Assembly: GCF_003315415.1 (NCBI RefSeq)
Contig: NZ_QNSB01000002.1
Span: 186,001 to 250,000, forward strand
Direction of reading: 5' to 3'
DNA: 64,000 bases
DNA from: Brevibacterium sanguinis
GTDB taxonomy: Bacteria > Actinomycetota > Actinomycetes > Actinomycetales > Brevibacteriaceae
Shown here: positions 56,149-64,000 of the stretch, piece by piece
Numbering within the stretch: position 1 is the stretch's first letter
Layout of the letters: every line of letters begins with the position of its first letter
Notes under the pieces: model-generated
What the model was told of the DNA's origin: nothing
The model's input: the letters and a program-made list of their open reading frames with translations, nothing else
Database searches by the model: none
Made by a program: the position numbers and the translations under genes

Positions 56149-56289
56149 TCAGCTCTGGACGTCCTTCTTGAGGCTGCCTGCAGCCAGCACGCATCGCTGC
56201 CGTTCGGCCAGAAGGGAGATGATGCGATGATCGAGTTCGTCGATGTTCTTCCGCACGTCGTCGAGTGTGATGTCCGCGTCGGTGGTCAT
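56149..56289 (-). pseudogene. Truncated type II chorismate mutase (46 residues)
   Basis: A 46-residue frame (MTTDADITLDDVRKNIDEL ...) that matches only the first helix of the AroQ/CM_2 chorismate mutase fold. The expected active-site positions of helix 1 are present (Arg in DDVRKN, Arg in LLAERQR, Lys in SLKKD). A normal CM_2 domain is about 85-90 residues; here a TGA stop follows LKKDVQS. I checked the other two frames downstream and saw no convincing helices 2-3. It still has a promoter-like TAGACT (56298-56303) 8 nt before its ATG. It may be a decayed gene or an expressed peptide. Confidence 0.7.
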
Positions 56290-56297
56290 GCCTGTGA

Positions 56298-56303
56298 AGT
56301 CTA
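56298..56303 (-). promoter_or_regulatory. -10 hexamer for the chorismate mutase fragment
   Basis: TAGACT on the minus strand, eight bases before the ATG at 56289. This places the predicted start of transcription at or within two bases of the ATG. Confidence 0.45.
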
Positions 56304-56319
56304 CTCGGAGAGCGCTGTC

Positions 56320-58002
56320 CTAGAGCCAGGTTCCCCGTGCGCGGATGCTTGCCTGAGGAAGAAGGGGACTGGTGCTGTCCACCCGCTTGAACCGAATATC
56401 CCGTTCCCCGCCGGCATTCAGAATCAGGCTGTCGATCCGGCCCGAGTCATCGCGCAGGAACTCGACGATCATCTTCAGCTGTCGCCTCAACCGGTCCCCG
56501 GGGTACTCGAAACGGTCCGGCAGTACCGGTGACAGCTTCCCCGATAGTCGATTCGACCACAGGTGGCACGTCACGAGTCCGCCATCCTCGATGCCGATGT
56601 TGTACGTGATGTCGAGTTCAGGGCTGCGAAAGTCACCGACGTACTCGGCGAGATCGACATTCAGGTGGTCTGGAACCGATACCCGTGGCAGTACCTGCGA
56701 AGCTCCGGATCCGGGCTGAGGAATCTCGATTCCAATCACCCGTCCGTCCGCGTCGAGAATCGGAACAAGCGACTGCAGGCGAGGTGAACCGAAGTCAAGA
56801 GTTCCGTCGGCCCTGGCGGTCAGCCTTTGAGGCTCACGGCTGCCCAATCGATGAAACAGCGACCCGTCGCGGAGTTCAAGTCTACGTGAGATGTCATGCG
56901 GGGGCGCATAAACGCCTACCCAGCCTGAAAGGTCGGCTTCCGTGTCCTCGATTGGTGGCTCCTGAACCTCTGGCTCGGCCTCCGGCAGGTACAGGTCGGC
57001 GATCGCACTGACTTTGCTCAACAGACCGAGCTCGGTGTTGGCGAGAATCGCCACCGTGAATTCATGGTCCGGGAAGTGCGTGAATACTGACCGGAAAGCA
57101 GCATCGGAGCCAGTGTGACTGAACGCCTCGCGTCCTGCGATTGCGCCGCGTTCGAGACCGAATCCGTAATTGATCGGAGTGCCGTCATCTAGCGTTCCGC
57201 CACCACAGAGTTGTTCGATACAATCTTTGTCACCCACCACTGGGTTGACGAGGTTTCGGGACCAGAGCGCCAGGTCCTCGACGGTGGTCAGGAGACCAGA
57301 GGAACCGACATTGTCGAAGTTGAGAAGCGCCCGCGCCCATTCTCCAGTGTCGTGCCCATATTCGTCGCGACGTCGGGTGTAGGAACTGGCACGGAACGGC
57401 CCAACCTCGGTGATGTCGTCGACAAAAAACGTGGATTTCATGCCGAGCGGGGCGAAAATCTGTTCGGCACAGAATTCTCTTAAGGTCCGGCCGGTCGCGG
57501 CGAAGACGATTTCCGCCAAAAGGACGTATCCAGTGTTGCTGTAGGCGTAGTCGGTCCCCGGTCTGAAGTTGAGGGAATTCTGACGAACGACGAGGTTGAG
57601 GACCTGCTGCTGAGTCATCCTGACCTCATCACCGTGCCCACTCAGCAGTGATAACGTAATGTGGTTGCGCAAACCACTGGTGTGAAGAATGAGGTGGCGT
57701 ACCGTGATCGTTTCGCCGAAGGCGGGCACATACGGCAGGTATTCACGGACATCAGCGTTCAGGTCCACGCGTCCTTCCCCCGCCAGCAACGCAATCGAGA
57801 ACGCGGTGAACTGCTTGGAGACACTGGCGACATGGAAAGGCGTCCGAGCAGTGATCGGTCGAAAGCCTTCCAGATCTGCGAGACCATACCCTTTGGCAAA
57901 CATCAGTTCGCCTCGGTGATAGATACCCACCGCAGCACCCGGCTCATCCACGGCGACATCGGCAAAGAGTGAATCGATCGCAGACTCGTGTCTGAACTCC
58001 AT
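56320..58002 (-). CDS. Serine hydrolase (beta-lactamase class C family) with C-terminal lipocalin-like region
   Basis: A 560-residue protein. SVSK (SxxK), YSN (YxN) and HTGSD (HxG) are the active-site motifs in the first 330 residues. The remaining 200 form beta-rich regions (WVGVYAPPH, YVGDFRSPELDITYNI) like those in Pab87-type or D-aminopeptidase-like enzymes. No signal peptide is visible, so it may be cytoplasmic. The gene is visibly less GC-rich and uses more A/T-ending codons than its neighbours, which suggests acquisition. ATG 58002 lies 7 nt after TAGACT, with no Shine-Dalgarno. Confidence 0.85.
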   Translation of the reverse strand: MEFRHESAIDSLFADVAVDEPGAAVGIYHRGELMFAKGYGLADLEGFRPITARTPFHVASVSKQFTAFSIALLAGEGRVDLNADVREYLPYVPAFGETITVRHLILHTSGLRNHITLSLLSGHGDEVRMTQQQVLNLVVRQNSLNFRPGTDYAYSNTGYVLLAEIVFAATGRTLREFCAEQIFAPLGMKSTFFVDDITEVGPFRASSYTRRRDEYGHDTGEWARALLNFDNVGSSGLLTTVEDLALWSRNLVNPVVGDKDCIEQLCGGGTLDDGTPINYGFGLERGAIAGREAFSHTGSDAAFRSVFTHFPDHEFTVAILANTELGLLSKVSAIADLYLPEAEPEVQEPPIEDTEADLSGWVGVYAPPHDISRRLELRDGSLFHRLGSREPQRLTARADGTLDFGSPRLQSLVPILDADGRVIGIEIPQPGSGASQVLPRVSVPDHLNVDLAEYVGDFRSPELDITYNIGIEDGGLVTCHLWSNRLSGKLSPVLPDRFEYPGDRLRRQLKMIVEFLRDDSGRIDSLILNAGGERDIRFKRVDSTSPLLPQASIRARGTWL

Positions 58003-58009
58003 GAGCGGG

Positions 58010-58015
58010 AGTCTA
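58010..58015 (-). promoter_or_regulatory. -10 hexamer for leaderless serine hydrolase mRNA
   Basis: TAGACT on the minus strand, seven bases before the ATG at 58002, with no Shine-Dalgarno. The same arrangement as for native genes of the window suggests the gene, if acquired, is adapted to the host. Confidence 0.55.
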
Positions 58016-58117
58016 CTGTTCAAAGTTTTGGATTCGTAGTCGGTGGTCCCGTGCAGTCGTGGATTCGCCTCTGAACCTCGAAGCCGTCCAAAGGCGCGGC
58101 AGCCCATCAACTCCAAC

Positions 58118-58133
58118 GGCCATGACCATGGCC
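58118..58133. terminator. Short hairpin after the TetR gene
   Basis: GGCCAT-GACC-ATGGCC forms a 6-bp stem just past the TetR stop on the minus strand. It could end the ABC-F/TetR message. Stem is short and no U-tract is present. Confidence 0.4.
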
Positions 58134-58134
58134 A

Positions 58135-58740
58135 TTAGTTTCCGCCCTGCTCAGCGAGAACCATCCGCAATTGCGCCCTCAGCACCGCCCGGATCCGGTG
58201 AGCACTGAGACTTCCGTGCGGCGTAAGCGCGTCGATCGTCAGGCCACCGATCGTGGCAGCGACCTGCGCCGCCGCGATATCGGCTTCGGCTACCTCCAAC
58301 TCCTCGAACGCTTCGCTCAGCACAGCGGCGAGGTCGGCGCCCATCCGCTGGGAGATCGATTGGAACACCGGCATGGTCCGTGAGGCCATGATCAGCTCGA
58401 GTACGACAGTCGCCTCATCGCGTCGCTCATCATCGACGGGCAGTACCGCTTCGACCATCGACTGCACAGCATCGAGGGCGGCGTCGCCGCGCAGACCCCG
58501 CAGCGCCTCGGCGGGCTGGGCGGCGAGCCGACGCCCCATCCGCTCCCCAGCTTCCTCAGCAGCGGCAGCAAGCAGGTCCTCATGACCGTCGAAGTAATGT
58601 CTCACCGAGCCGATGTTCAGTCCGGATTCCTCGGCGACTTTCCGCAACGACATACCGGCCACCCCCTCGGCGACGACGAGGCGGAATGCAGCCTCGATGA
58701 CCTGCCTTCGACGCTGTTTGGGATCGATCCGTGCGGGCAT
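58135..58740 (-). CDS. TetR family repressor
   Basis: A 201-residue regulator. The N-terminal HTH is RRRQVIEAAFRLVVAEGVAGMSLRKVAEESGLNIGSVRHYF (shown in parts: core SLRKVAEESGLNIGSVRHY, residues about 25-50). The C-terminal ligand-binding domain is helical and ligand unknown. It follows the ABC-F gene after four bases and has GGAGGAG upstream, so it is co-transcribed. It most likely binds the TATCAC-ATGC-GTGATA palindrome at 60430-60445. Confidence 0.9.
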   Translation of the reverse strand: MPARIDPKQRRRQVIEAAFRLVVAEGVAGMSLRKVAEESGLNIGSVRHYFDGHEDLLAAAAEEAGERMGRRLAAQPAEALRGLRGDAALDAVQSMVEAVLPVDDERRDEATVVLELIMASRTMPVFQSISQRMGADLAAVLSEAFEELEVAEADIAAAQVAATIGGLTIDALTPHGSLSAHRIRAVLRAQLRMVLAEQGGN

Positions 58741-58744
58741 CGGC

Positions 58745-60418
58745 TCAGCTCCTCCTTCCAGCGGCCCCGGCCTCTTCCCACACAGGTTCGTCACTCTCGC
58801 GGACACTGCCGTCTGCCCCGAAGATCAGGTACCGCTCGAAGTCGCGGGCGAACCAGCGGTCGTGTGTCACGGCGAGAACCGTGCCGTCGAATCCGCGCAG
58901 CGCCTGCTGCAGGGCTTCAGCGGAGACGAGGTCGAGGTTGTCGGTCGGTTCGTCCAGCAGCAACATCGTCGCCCCGCCGAGTTCCAACAGAAGCACTTGG
59001 AACCTGGCTTGCTGGCCTCCCGACAACGACTCGAATCGCTGCTCTGCCGACCTCGCCAGCTCATAGCGGGCGAGCGCCCGAGATGCGTCCTCACGGGGCA
59101 GACCTCCGCGGTGCTCATCGCCCCGATGCAGGATCTCGAGCAAAGTGCGGCCGGTGAGGTCGGGTCGGCTTCGGTTCTGTGCAAACCACCCCGGACGCAC
59201 TCGTGCGCCCAGGAGCGTGGTTCCGGTATGCGCCGCGGGGTCGATGACGACATCAGTGACGGGCTCCTGGTCGGGCGTCGGGTCAGTACCACCTGCGGCG
59301 AGCAGCCGCAGGAAATGCGATTTGCCGGAGCCGTTGGAACCGAGCACGGCGATGCGATCTCCGTACCACGCTTCGAAGTCGAATGGGCGCATCAATCCGC
59401 TGAGCTCGAGCGATTCGCAGGTGAGCACGCGCTTGCCCGTGCGCCCTCCGCGCAGCCGCATATCGATTTGCTGTTCGCGCGGCTGCTCCTCGGGCGGCCC
59501 GGCTTCCTCGAACCTGGTGAGCCTGGTCTGCGCAGCTCGGTACCGAGAGGTCATATCGGAGTTGTAGGCGGCTTTCTGCTTGTACATCAGCATCTGCGAT
59601 CGAAGCTTCTCCCGCTCTTCGTCCCACCGGCGGCGCATCTCGTCCAACCTCTCGAAGCGCCGCTCCCGCGCATCGTGGTACGAACCGAAATCGCCCGGAT
59701 GCGACCATGCTGTGTTGCCGGCAGCACCGAGCTCGAGAGGCACGATCGACGTCGCCGTGCGGGCGAGCAGTTCCCGGTCATGGCTGACGTACAGCACACC
59801 CTTGCCTGTCTGTCTCAACTGTGTTTCCAACCAGTGTTTACCCGGCACATCGAGCGAGTTGTCCGGCTCGTCGAGCAGCAGCAGGTCATCGGGACCATTG
59901 AGCAGGGACTCGAGGGCGAGGCGCTTCTGCTCCCCTCCTGACAGCGTTGACAATGGCCGCTCGCGGCATCTTTCGAATGCCACTCCCAATGCCGCGGTCG
60001 TGCAGGCATCCCACAGCACCTCGGCGTCGTAGCCTCCGACGTCTCCCCACGCCACGACCGCCGAGGCGAAGGCCACCTGCGATTCCACCGTTCCGCGGTC
60101 TTCCATTGCAGCCTCGGCCCGGGCGAGATGCGATGCCGCGTGACGAATCGCCGGCGGCGCGACCGACAGCAGCAGCTCGTGGACCGTGCCGTCGGTGATG
60201 AACTGGCGTATCACTCCGAGGCTTCCCACTGTGGACGCCCCTCCGGAGTCGGGAGCGAGTTCTCCAGTCACGATGCGCAGCAGCGTGCTCTTCCCGGCCC
60301 CGTTCGCCCCGATCAGTGCGACTCGCTCGCCCTCACCTACCCGGAAGGAGACATCGCGCAGCAGTTGACGACCATCGGCGAGCGAGAACGAGACAGAGGA
60401 GACGTCGAGGTGAGCCAT
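58745..60418 (-). CDS. ABC-F family ATP-binding protein (likely antibiotic-resistance type)
   Basis: A 557-residue soluble protein with two ABC domains and no transmembrane segment. Domain 1 has Walker A GANGAGKST, signature LSGGEQKRL and Walker B LLLLDEPDN. Domain 2 has GSNGSGKS, LSGGQQARF and MLLLDEPTDN. The linker (about 190-300) contains a charged coiled region (ERRFERLDEMRRRWDEEREK), the ribosome-facing arm in ABC-F proteins. Pairing with a TetR repressor suggests drug-inducible ribosome protection (macrolide, lincosamide or pleuromutilin class), though the specificity is not readable. A housekeeping ABC-F role is possible. ATG 60418 lies 7 nt after TACAGT. Confidence 0.9.
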   Translation of the reverse strand: MAHLDVSSVSFSLADGRQLLRDVSFRVGEGERVALIGANGAGKSTLLRIVTGELAPDSGGASTVGSLGVIRQFITDGTVHELLLSVAPPAIRHAASHLARAEAAMEDRGTVESQVAFASAVVAWGDVGGYDAEVLWDACTTAALGVAFERCRERPLSTLSGGEQKRLALESLLNGPDDLLLLDEPDNSLDVPGKHWLETQLRQTGKGVLYVSHDRELLARTATSIVPLELGAAGNTAWSHPGDFGSYHDARERRFERLDEMRRRWDEEREKLRSQMLMYKQKAAYNSDMTSRYRAAQTRLTRFEEAGPPEEQPREQQIDMRLRGGRTGKRVLTCESLELSGLMRPFDFEAWYGDRIAVLGSNGSGKSHFLRLLAAGGTDPTPDQEPVTDVVIDPAAHTGTTLLGARVRPGWFAQNRSRPDLTGRTLLEILHRGDEHRGGLPREDASRALARYELARSAEQRFESLSGGQQARFQVLLLELGGATMLLLDEPTDNLDLVSAEALQQALRGFDGTVLAVTHDRWFARDFERYLIFGADGSVRESDEPVWEEAGAAGRRS

Positions 60419-60425
60419 GCCCGCG

Positions 60426-60445
60426 ACTGTATCACATGCGTGATA
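60426..60445 (-). promoter_or_regulatory. ABC-F promoter -10 overlapped by a TetR-type operator
   Basis: TATCAC-ATGC-GTGATA (60430-60445) is a perfect 6-bp inverted repeat with a 4-base spacer. It overlaps the minus-strand -10 hexamer TACAGT (60431-60426), which ends seven bases before the ATG at 60418. A repressor bound here would block the promoter. The TetR gene lies two genes on in the same operon. Confidence 0.75.
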
Positions 60446-60539
60446 AATAGATCGGAGACCTGCTCCGGCGCCGACCGAGGCACCGGCCGGCACCTCGCCG
60501 ACTGCTCACTTCCCGAGCGGCGTCGGCCGCCTCGGCGAC

Positions 60540-60580
60540 GCGAGCCGCCTGCAGCCGGAGTGCGTCTGCAGGCGGCTCGC
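60540..60580. terminator. Strong hairpin downstream of lldD
   Basis: GCGAGCCGCCTGCAG (60540-60554) pairs perfectly over 15 bp with CTGCAGGCGGCTCGC (60566-60580) around an 11-base loop. It begins 19 nt after the lldD stop on the minus strand and separates lldD from the ABC-F gene. No U-tract, but the stem is very stable. Confidence 0.8.
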
Positions 60581-60598
60581 ATGGAATGGCTGCTCGCC

Positions 60599-61861
60599 CT
60601 AGCTGAACTCGGGGAAGTTCGCCTGATCACCCGCCGTCGGGATCAGCCGGCGCAGCTGGGTGACGTGGCGGGGCTCGAGCTCCTCGAGCGAGGACACGCC
60701 GAGGAGGGTCATCGTGCGGCGGATCTCCCCGCTGAGGATCTCGATCATCCGGTCGACGCCCTCACGACCACCGGCCATGAGCCCGTAGAGGTACGCCCGG
60801 CCCACCAGCGTGAACTTCGCACCCAGGGCCACCGAGGCGACGATGTCGGCACCATTCATGATGCCGGTGTCGACGATGACCGTGGCGTCGCGGCCGACCT
60901 CGCGCACGACCTGTGGCAGGAGATGGAACGGCACCGGTGCCCGGTCGAGCTGCCGACCGCCGTGATTGGACAGGATGATCCCGTCGACACCCGCGTCGAT
61001 GAGCTTCACCGCATCGGGCACGTTCTGCACGCCCTTGATGACGAGCTTGCCCGGCCACATCTCGCGGATGACCGTGAGGTCCTCGTACGAGATCGTCGGG
61101 TCCATCGCCGCGTTGAGCAGATCCCCGACCGTGCCGCCTGTCGAGGACAGCGAGGCGAACTCGAGCTTCGGCGTGGTGAGGAAGTCATACCACCACCAGG
61201 GGCGGGGGATCGCATTCGCAACGGTCTTCAGCGACAGCTGCGGAGGGATCGAGAAGCCGTTGCGGGTGTCGCGCAGCCGGGCTCCGGCGATCGGAGTGTC
61301 GACGGTGAACATCAGGGTGTCGAAGCCCGCTGCGGCAGCACGCTCGACGAGTCCGTAGGAGATCTCCCGATCACGCATGACGTAGAGCTGGAACCAGTTG
61401 CGCCCGTGCGGATTGGCGGCCTTGACGTCCTCGATCGAGGTCGTGCCCAGGGTCGAGAGGGTGAAGGGGATGCCGGCCGCGCCGGCCGCGCCCGCACCGG
61501 CGACCTCGCCCTCGGTCTGCATGAGCCGGGTGAAGCCGGTCGGGGCGATGCCGAACGGCAGAGCGGACCGCCCGCCGAGGATCTCCAGGCTCGTGTCGAC
61601 GTGCTCGGCCGGCTTCAGGATGTCGGGGTGGAACTCGATGTCCTCGAACGCCTGCCGCGCGCGATTCATCGACAGCTCGGCGTCAGCGGCCCCGTCTGTG
61701 TAGTCGAAGGCCGCCGCCGGCGTGCGCCGCTTGGCAACTGTGCGCAGATCGGCGATGGTGAGCGCCGACTCCAGACGCCGCTTCTTCCCGTTGAGCTGCG
61801 GCTTCTTGAACTGCATGAGCTCGAAGAGCTCGGAGGGACGGGGCAACTGTCGCTGGACCAT
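60599..61861 (-). CDS. lldD: FMN-dependent alpha-hydroxy acid dehydrogenase (L-lactate dehydrogenase type)
   Basis: A 420-residue FMN TIM-barrel protein of the LldD/glycolate oxidase family. The catalytic histidine is in [10 protein letters not shown] (about 298). [22 protein letters not shown] (arginine contacting the substrate) and [17 protein letters not shown] are family blocks. It oxidises L-lactate (or a related 2-hydroxyacid) to pyruvate, feeding the quinone pool or oxygen. TTAGGAACACC is the ribosome-binding site. A TAGACT promoter hexamer (61891-61896) overlaps the end of the transporter gene, so lldD may be transcribed both alone and with it. Confidence 0.88.
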   Translation of the reverse strand: MVQRQLPRPSELFELMQFKKPQLNGKKRRLESALTIADLRTVAKRRTPAAAFDYTDGAADAELSMNRARQAFEDIEFHPDILKPAEHVDTSLEILGGRSALPFGIAPTGFTRLMQTEGEVAGAGAAGAAGIPFTLSTLGTTSIEDVKAANPHGRNWFQLYVMRDREISYGLVERAAAAGFDTLMFTVDTPIAGARLRDTRNGFSIPPQLSLKTVANAIPRPWWWYDFLTTPKLEFASLSSTGGTVGDLLNAAMDPTISYEDLTVIREMWPGKLVIKGVQNVPDAVKLIDAGVDGIILSNHGGRQLDRAPVPFHLLPQVVREVGRDATVIVDTGIMNGADIVASVALGAKFTLVGRAYLYGLMAGGREGVDRMIEILSGEIRRTMTLLGVSSLEELEPRHVTQLRRLIPTAGDQANFPEFS

Positions 61862-61888
61862 GGTGTTCCTAACTGTGCCGAGATGGGA

Positions 61889-63217
61889 TCAGTCTAATGA
61901 ACGCGAGACGGCGAGTTCCGGGGTCGCCTCCGGGGCTTCGCGGTGCGCCACGCGCTTGATGAACAGGGAGGCGACGATGGAGATCGCGGCGCACACGGCG
62001 ACGTAGACCGCGATCGGCCACCACTGTCCGCCGCTGATCTCGAGCAGCCAGGCCCCGATGAGTGGCGCGGTCCCGCCGAAGACCGCCGCGCCGAGCTGGT
62101 AGCCCAGGGAGGCACCCGTGTAGCGCACCTCGGGGGCGAAGTTCTCCGCGATGACGGTGCCGAGGATCGCGTTGACGCTGCCCCACAGGAGACCGAAGCC
62201 AAGGATCGTCGCGACGAACAGCGACCACACCTCGCCGAGGTTGAGGATGAGGTAGTAGGGCACGACGAGCACGATCGTCGCGGCGGCCGACCACCGGTAG
62301 AGCAAGGCACGCGAGATCCGGTCGGAGATGGCGCCGAAGATCGGCATCCAGATCGTGGCGACGAGTGCCGCTGCCGCGACGGCCAGCAGGACGACGTTGT
62401 CACGGGCCCCGAGGACATCGGTCGCATAGGCGACGACGTAGGTGCCGAAGATGTAGAACGGGCCGGTCTCCGCGGCCTTCGAGCCGATCGAGACGAGCAC
62501 GGCGCCCCAGTGCTTCGTCACGACCTCCTTGAGCGGCAGCTTGAGCTGGGCGCCGGTCTCACGGATCCGCTTGAACTCAGGGGTCTCGTCGAGACCGTTG
62601 CGAATCCACAGTCCGACGAACACGAGTACGATGCTGCCGACGAACGGAACCCTCCAACCCCAGGTCATGAACTGATCGTCGGGCAGCTGGGTGAGCAGTG
62701 CGACGACCGCGGCGGCCAGGAGCATCCCGAGGCTGATGCCCATCTGCGGCACTGCCCCGTAGAGCCCGCGCCGGTTCTTCGGCGCGTACTCGTAGGCGAG
62801 CAGCAGGGCACCGCCCCATTCGCCTCCGATGCCCAGTCCCTGGAGGATGCGGAAGCAGATGAGCAGGATCGGGGCGGCGATGCCGATGGCCGCGTAGTCG
62901 GGCAGCAGACCGATCGCCACCGTTCCTCCGCCCATGAGCATGAGGGTGAGGAAGAGCGTCCTCTTGCGGCCGATGCGGTCGCCGATGTGGGAGAAGATGA
63001 TGCCGCCGAGGGGACGGAAGAAGAAGGTCAGCGAGAACGAGACGAAGGCGAGCATCGTCGAGATGAACTCGCTGTCGCTGGGGAAGAAGAGCTTGTTGAA
63101 GACGAGAGCGGCGACGGTGCCGTAGATGAGGAAGTCGAACCATTCGATGACGCTGCCGCTGAGGCTGCCCAGCAGCACGCGATAGTTGAGCTTCTGCGGG
63201 TCCGAGGTGGAGGTCAA
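61889..63217 (-). CDS. MFS transporter, metabolite:H+ symporter (MHS) family
   Basis: A 12-TM transporter, 442 residues from a TTG start at 63217 (TSTSDPQKLNYRV...) with GGGAGAGAAC just before it. GDRIGRKRTLFL is the loop 2-3 signature. LGSLSGSVIEWFDFLIYG and ILQGLGIGGEWGGALLLAYEYAPKNRRG (in parts: GLGIGGEWGGALLLAYEYAP) are typical of MHS proteins, which carry organic acids such as lactate, shikimate or alpha-ketoglutarate. An ATG at 63280 is in frame but lies inside the operator palindrome, so I prefer the TTG. It precedes lldD by 27 nt, which points to lactate or another 2-hydroxyacid as substrate. Confidence 0.87.
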   Translation of the reverse strand: MTSTSDPQKLNYRVLLGSLSGSVIEWFDFLIYGTVAALVFNKLFFPSDSEFISTMLAFVSFSLTFFFRPLGGIIFSHIGDRIGRKRTLFLTLMLMGGGTVAIGLLPDYAAIGIAAPILLICFRILQGLGIGGEWGGALLLAYEYAPKNRRGLYGAVPQMGISLGMLLAAAVVALLTQLPDDQFMTWGWRVPFVGSIVLVFVGLWIRNGLDETPEFKRIRETGAQLKLPLKEVVTKHWGAVLVSIGSKAAETGPFYIFGTYVVAYATDVLGARDNVVLLAVAAAALVATIWMPIFGAISDRISRALLYRWSAAATIVLVVPYYLILNLGEVWSLFVATILGFGLLWGSVNAILGTVIAENFAPEVRYTGASLGYQLGAAVFGGTAPLIGAWLLEISGGQWWPIAVYVAVCAAISIVASLFIKRVAHREAPEATPELAVSRSLD

Positions 63218-63266
63218 AGTTCTCTCCCTTGAGAAGGTGTCCGGGTGGGGTCCGCTCCTGCGGAGT

Positions 63267-63294
63267 TGTGGTCGGACCATATGGTCCGACCACA
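63267..63294. promoter_or_regulatory. 28-bp perfect palindrome, GntR/FCD operator
   Basis: TGTGGTCGGACCAT (63267-63280) is followed directly by its exact reverse complement (63281-63294). It contains two TNGTNNNACNA-type sites (63269-63279 and 63282-63292), the consensus of FCD-type GntR regulators. It sits 50 bp upstream of the transporter start. The regulator gene next to it (63352-64000) is the obvious binding protein. Confidence 0.85.
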
Positions 63295-63351
63295 GAAGAG
63301 TGTAAGCGGGCCGTTTGTGTGCGTCAACATCTGTGGGGCGCTCGGTCGGTG

Positions 63352-64000
63352 TCAGTCCGAGGACTCGGGCGAGGTCTCGAGGTAGTAGCCCTCGATGTGG
63401 TCGTGGAGCAGCCGTGCCGCCGTCCCGGGCTCACCGTCCCTCAACGCGGTGTAGATCGCCCGGTGCTCGGAGCGCAGACGGGCGGCGGTGCGCTTCCAGT
63501 CGGGCAGGGCTCGGGCGCGGGCGAGCGTGTGGTCGGCGATCGACGTGCGCAGCGCGTCCATGAGCGTGCTGATCAGAGGGTTATCGGCGGCCCGGGACAG
63601 GGTGACGTGGAACTCGGCGTCGAGCGGGAGGAACTCCTCGAGCGGCAGCTCGGGGTCGTCCATGAGGTCGAGCAGTCGCTCCGCGTCATCCCACGGCGCC
63701 TCGGCGGTCGCGTGCTCGGCGGCCCAGGTCTCGAGGAGTTGTCGCATCTCGTAGACGTGGGAGGCCTCGACATGGCTCGTGGCCAGCTGCATGTTCAGCG
63801 CCAGTGTCAGCGCCTGTTCGGGAGCCGCGGTGACGATCGTGCCCGATCGCGGACCGGATCCGGTGGCGGTGCCGATCGTCCCGAGCGCCTCGAGGACGCG
63901 CAGTGCCTCACGAATCGATCCTCGGGAGACCTGCAGCTCCTCGGCGAGCGCCCTCTCCCCCGGCAGATGGTCACCGATCCGCAGTCGACCGCTCCTCAGC
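63352..64000 (-). CDS. GntR family regulator, FCD domain (partial, cut by window edge)
   Basis: The minus-strand frame runs off the end of the window; the N-terminus lies beyond base 64000. Visible are most of the GntR winged helix (GERALAEELQVSRGSIREAL) and a C-terminal FCD helical domain. In the FCD part, conserved residues suited to a metal/ligand site are seen (AEFHVTLSRAADN, SEHRAIYTAL, LLHDHIEGYY). A downstream ATG at 63792 would leave only the FCD half and is not the true start. Neighbourhood to lldD and the MHS transporter suggests an LldR-like sensor of lactate or a related acid. Confidence 0.87.
   Translation of the reverse strand, partial: LRSGRLRIGDHLPGERALAEELQVSRGSIREALRVLEALGTIGTATGSGPRSGTIVTAAPEQALTLALNMQLATSHVEASHVYEMRQLLETWAAEHATAEAPWDDAERLLDLMDDPELPLEEFLPLDAEFHVTLSRAADNPLISTLMDALRTSIADHTLARARALPDWKRTAARLRSEHRAIYTALRDGEPGTAARLLHDHIEGYYLETSPESSD

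Overview
The window is high-GC DNA with actinobacterial gene content. It carries GlgE-pathway genes, a GH15 trehalase fused to OtsB, Zn-free S14/L28/L33 paralogues, a CtaG/CopD fusion and CsoR-type copper sensing. Many start codons sit 6-8 nt after a TANNNT -10 hexamer, which suggests abundant leaderless mRNAs. The mix fits a Micrococcales member, possibly Brevibacterium-like. The genus is inferred from gene content, not from any search.

Layout. 0.2-3.6 kb (minus): CopD/CtaG membrane protein, HU, rpsN, rpmG, rpmB. 4.1-5.3 kb: an unknown single-pass membrane protein, then a 40-bp minisatellite ending in a hairpin. 5.3-8.9 kb: E1alpha-E1beta-E2 of a 2-oxoacid dehydrogenase. 9.3-12.0 kb: a three-gene module (81-aa WXG-like helical protein, unknown protein, alpha/beta hydrolase). 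12.2-20 kb: purB, lactone-oxidase-like flavoprotein, PLP amino acid deaminase/aldolase, succinic semialdehyde dehydrogenase, a penicillin-binding protein. 20-24.8 kb: a CitA/DcuS-type two-component system whose genes are separated by MaoC and thiolase genes. 24.9-27.4 kb: a MOSC/reductase/ferredoxin fusion, csoR and copZ.

27.6-42.4 kb is a glycogen/trehalose block. glgE and a maltokinase-GlgB fusion lie on plus; a TreS-like GH13 enzyme, treZ, treY and glgX lie on minus. Together they form a nearly closed cycle: glucan to trehalose (TreY/TreZ), trehalose to maltose (TreS-like), maltose to maltose-1-phosphate (Mak), elongation (GlgE), branching (GlgB) and debranching (GlgX). An OtsB-trehalase fusion at 45.9-48.5 kb adds trehalose-6-phosphate dephosphorylation and trehalose hydrolysis. 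OtsA, GlgM, GlgC and GlgP are not in the window.

42.4-45.8 kb: a lipoprotein-response regulator-histidine kinase operon arranged like Streptomyces cseA-B-C. 48.6-56.3 kb: membrane proteins, an autoregulated wHTH/serine hydrolase/membrane protein operon, a Rieske lipoprotein, recQ, VOC and OsmC proteins, ppk2 and a truncated chorismate mutase. 56.3-58.0 kb: a lower-GC serine hydrolase. 58.1-60.4 kb: an ABC-F/TetR pair with a palindromic operator. 60.6-64.0 kb: a lactate-type cluster (FMN alpha-hydroxyacid dehydrogenase, MHS-family transporter, FCD-type GntR regulator cut by the window end) with a 28-bp perfect palindrome at the transporter promoter.

No rRNA, tRNA, CRISPR array, prophage or insertion sequence was recognised. 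The candidates for undescribed biology are the 9.3-12.0 kb hydrolase/WXG-like module, the repeat array at 5.1 kb that can form alternative hairpins, and the separated two-component system.
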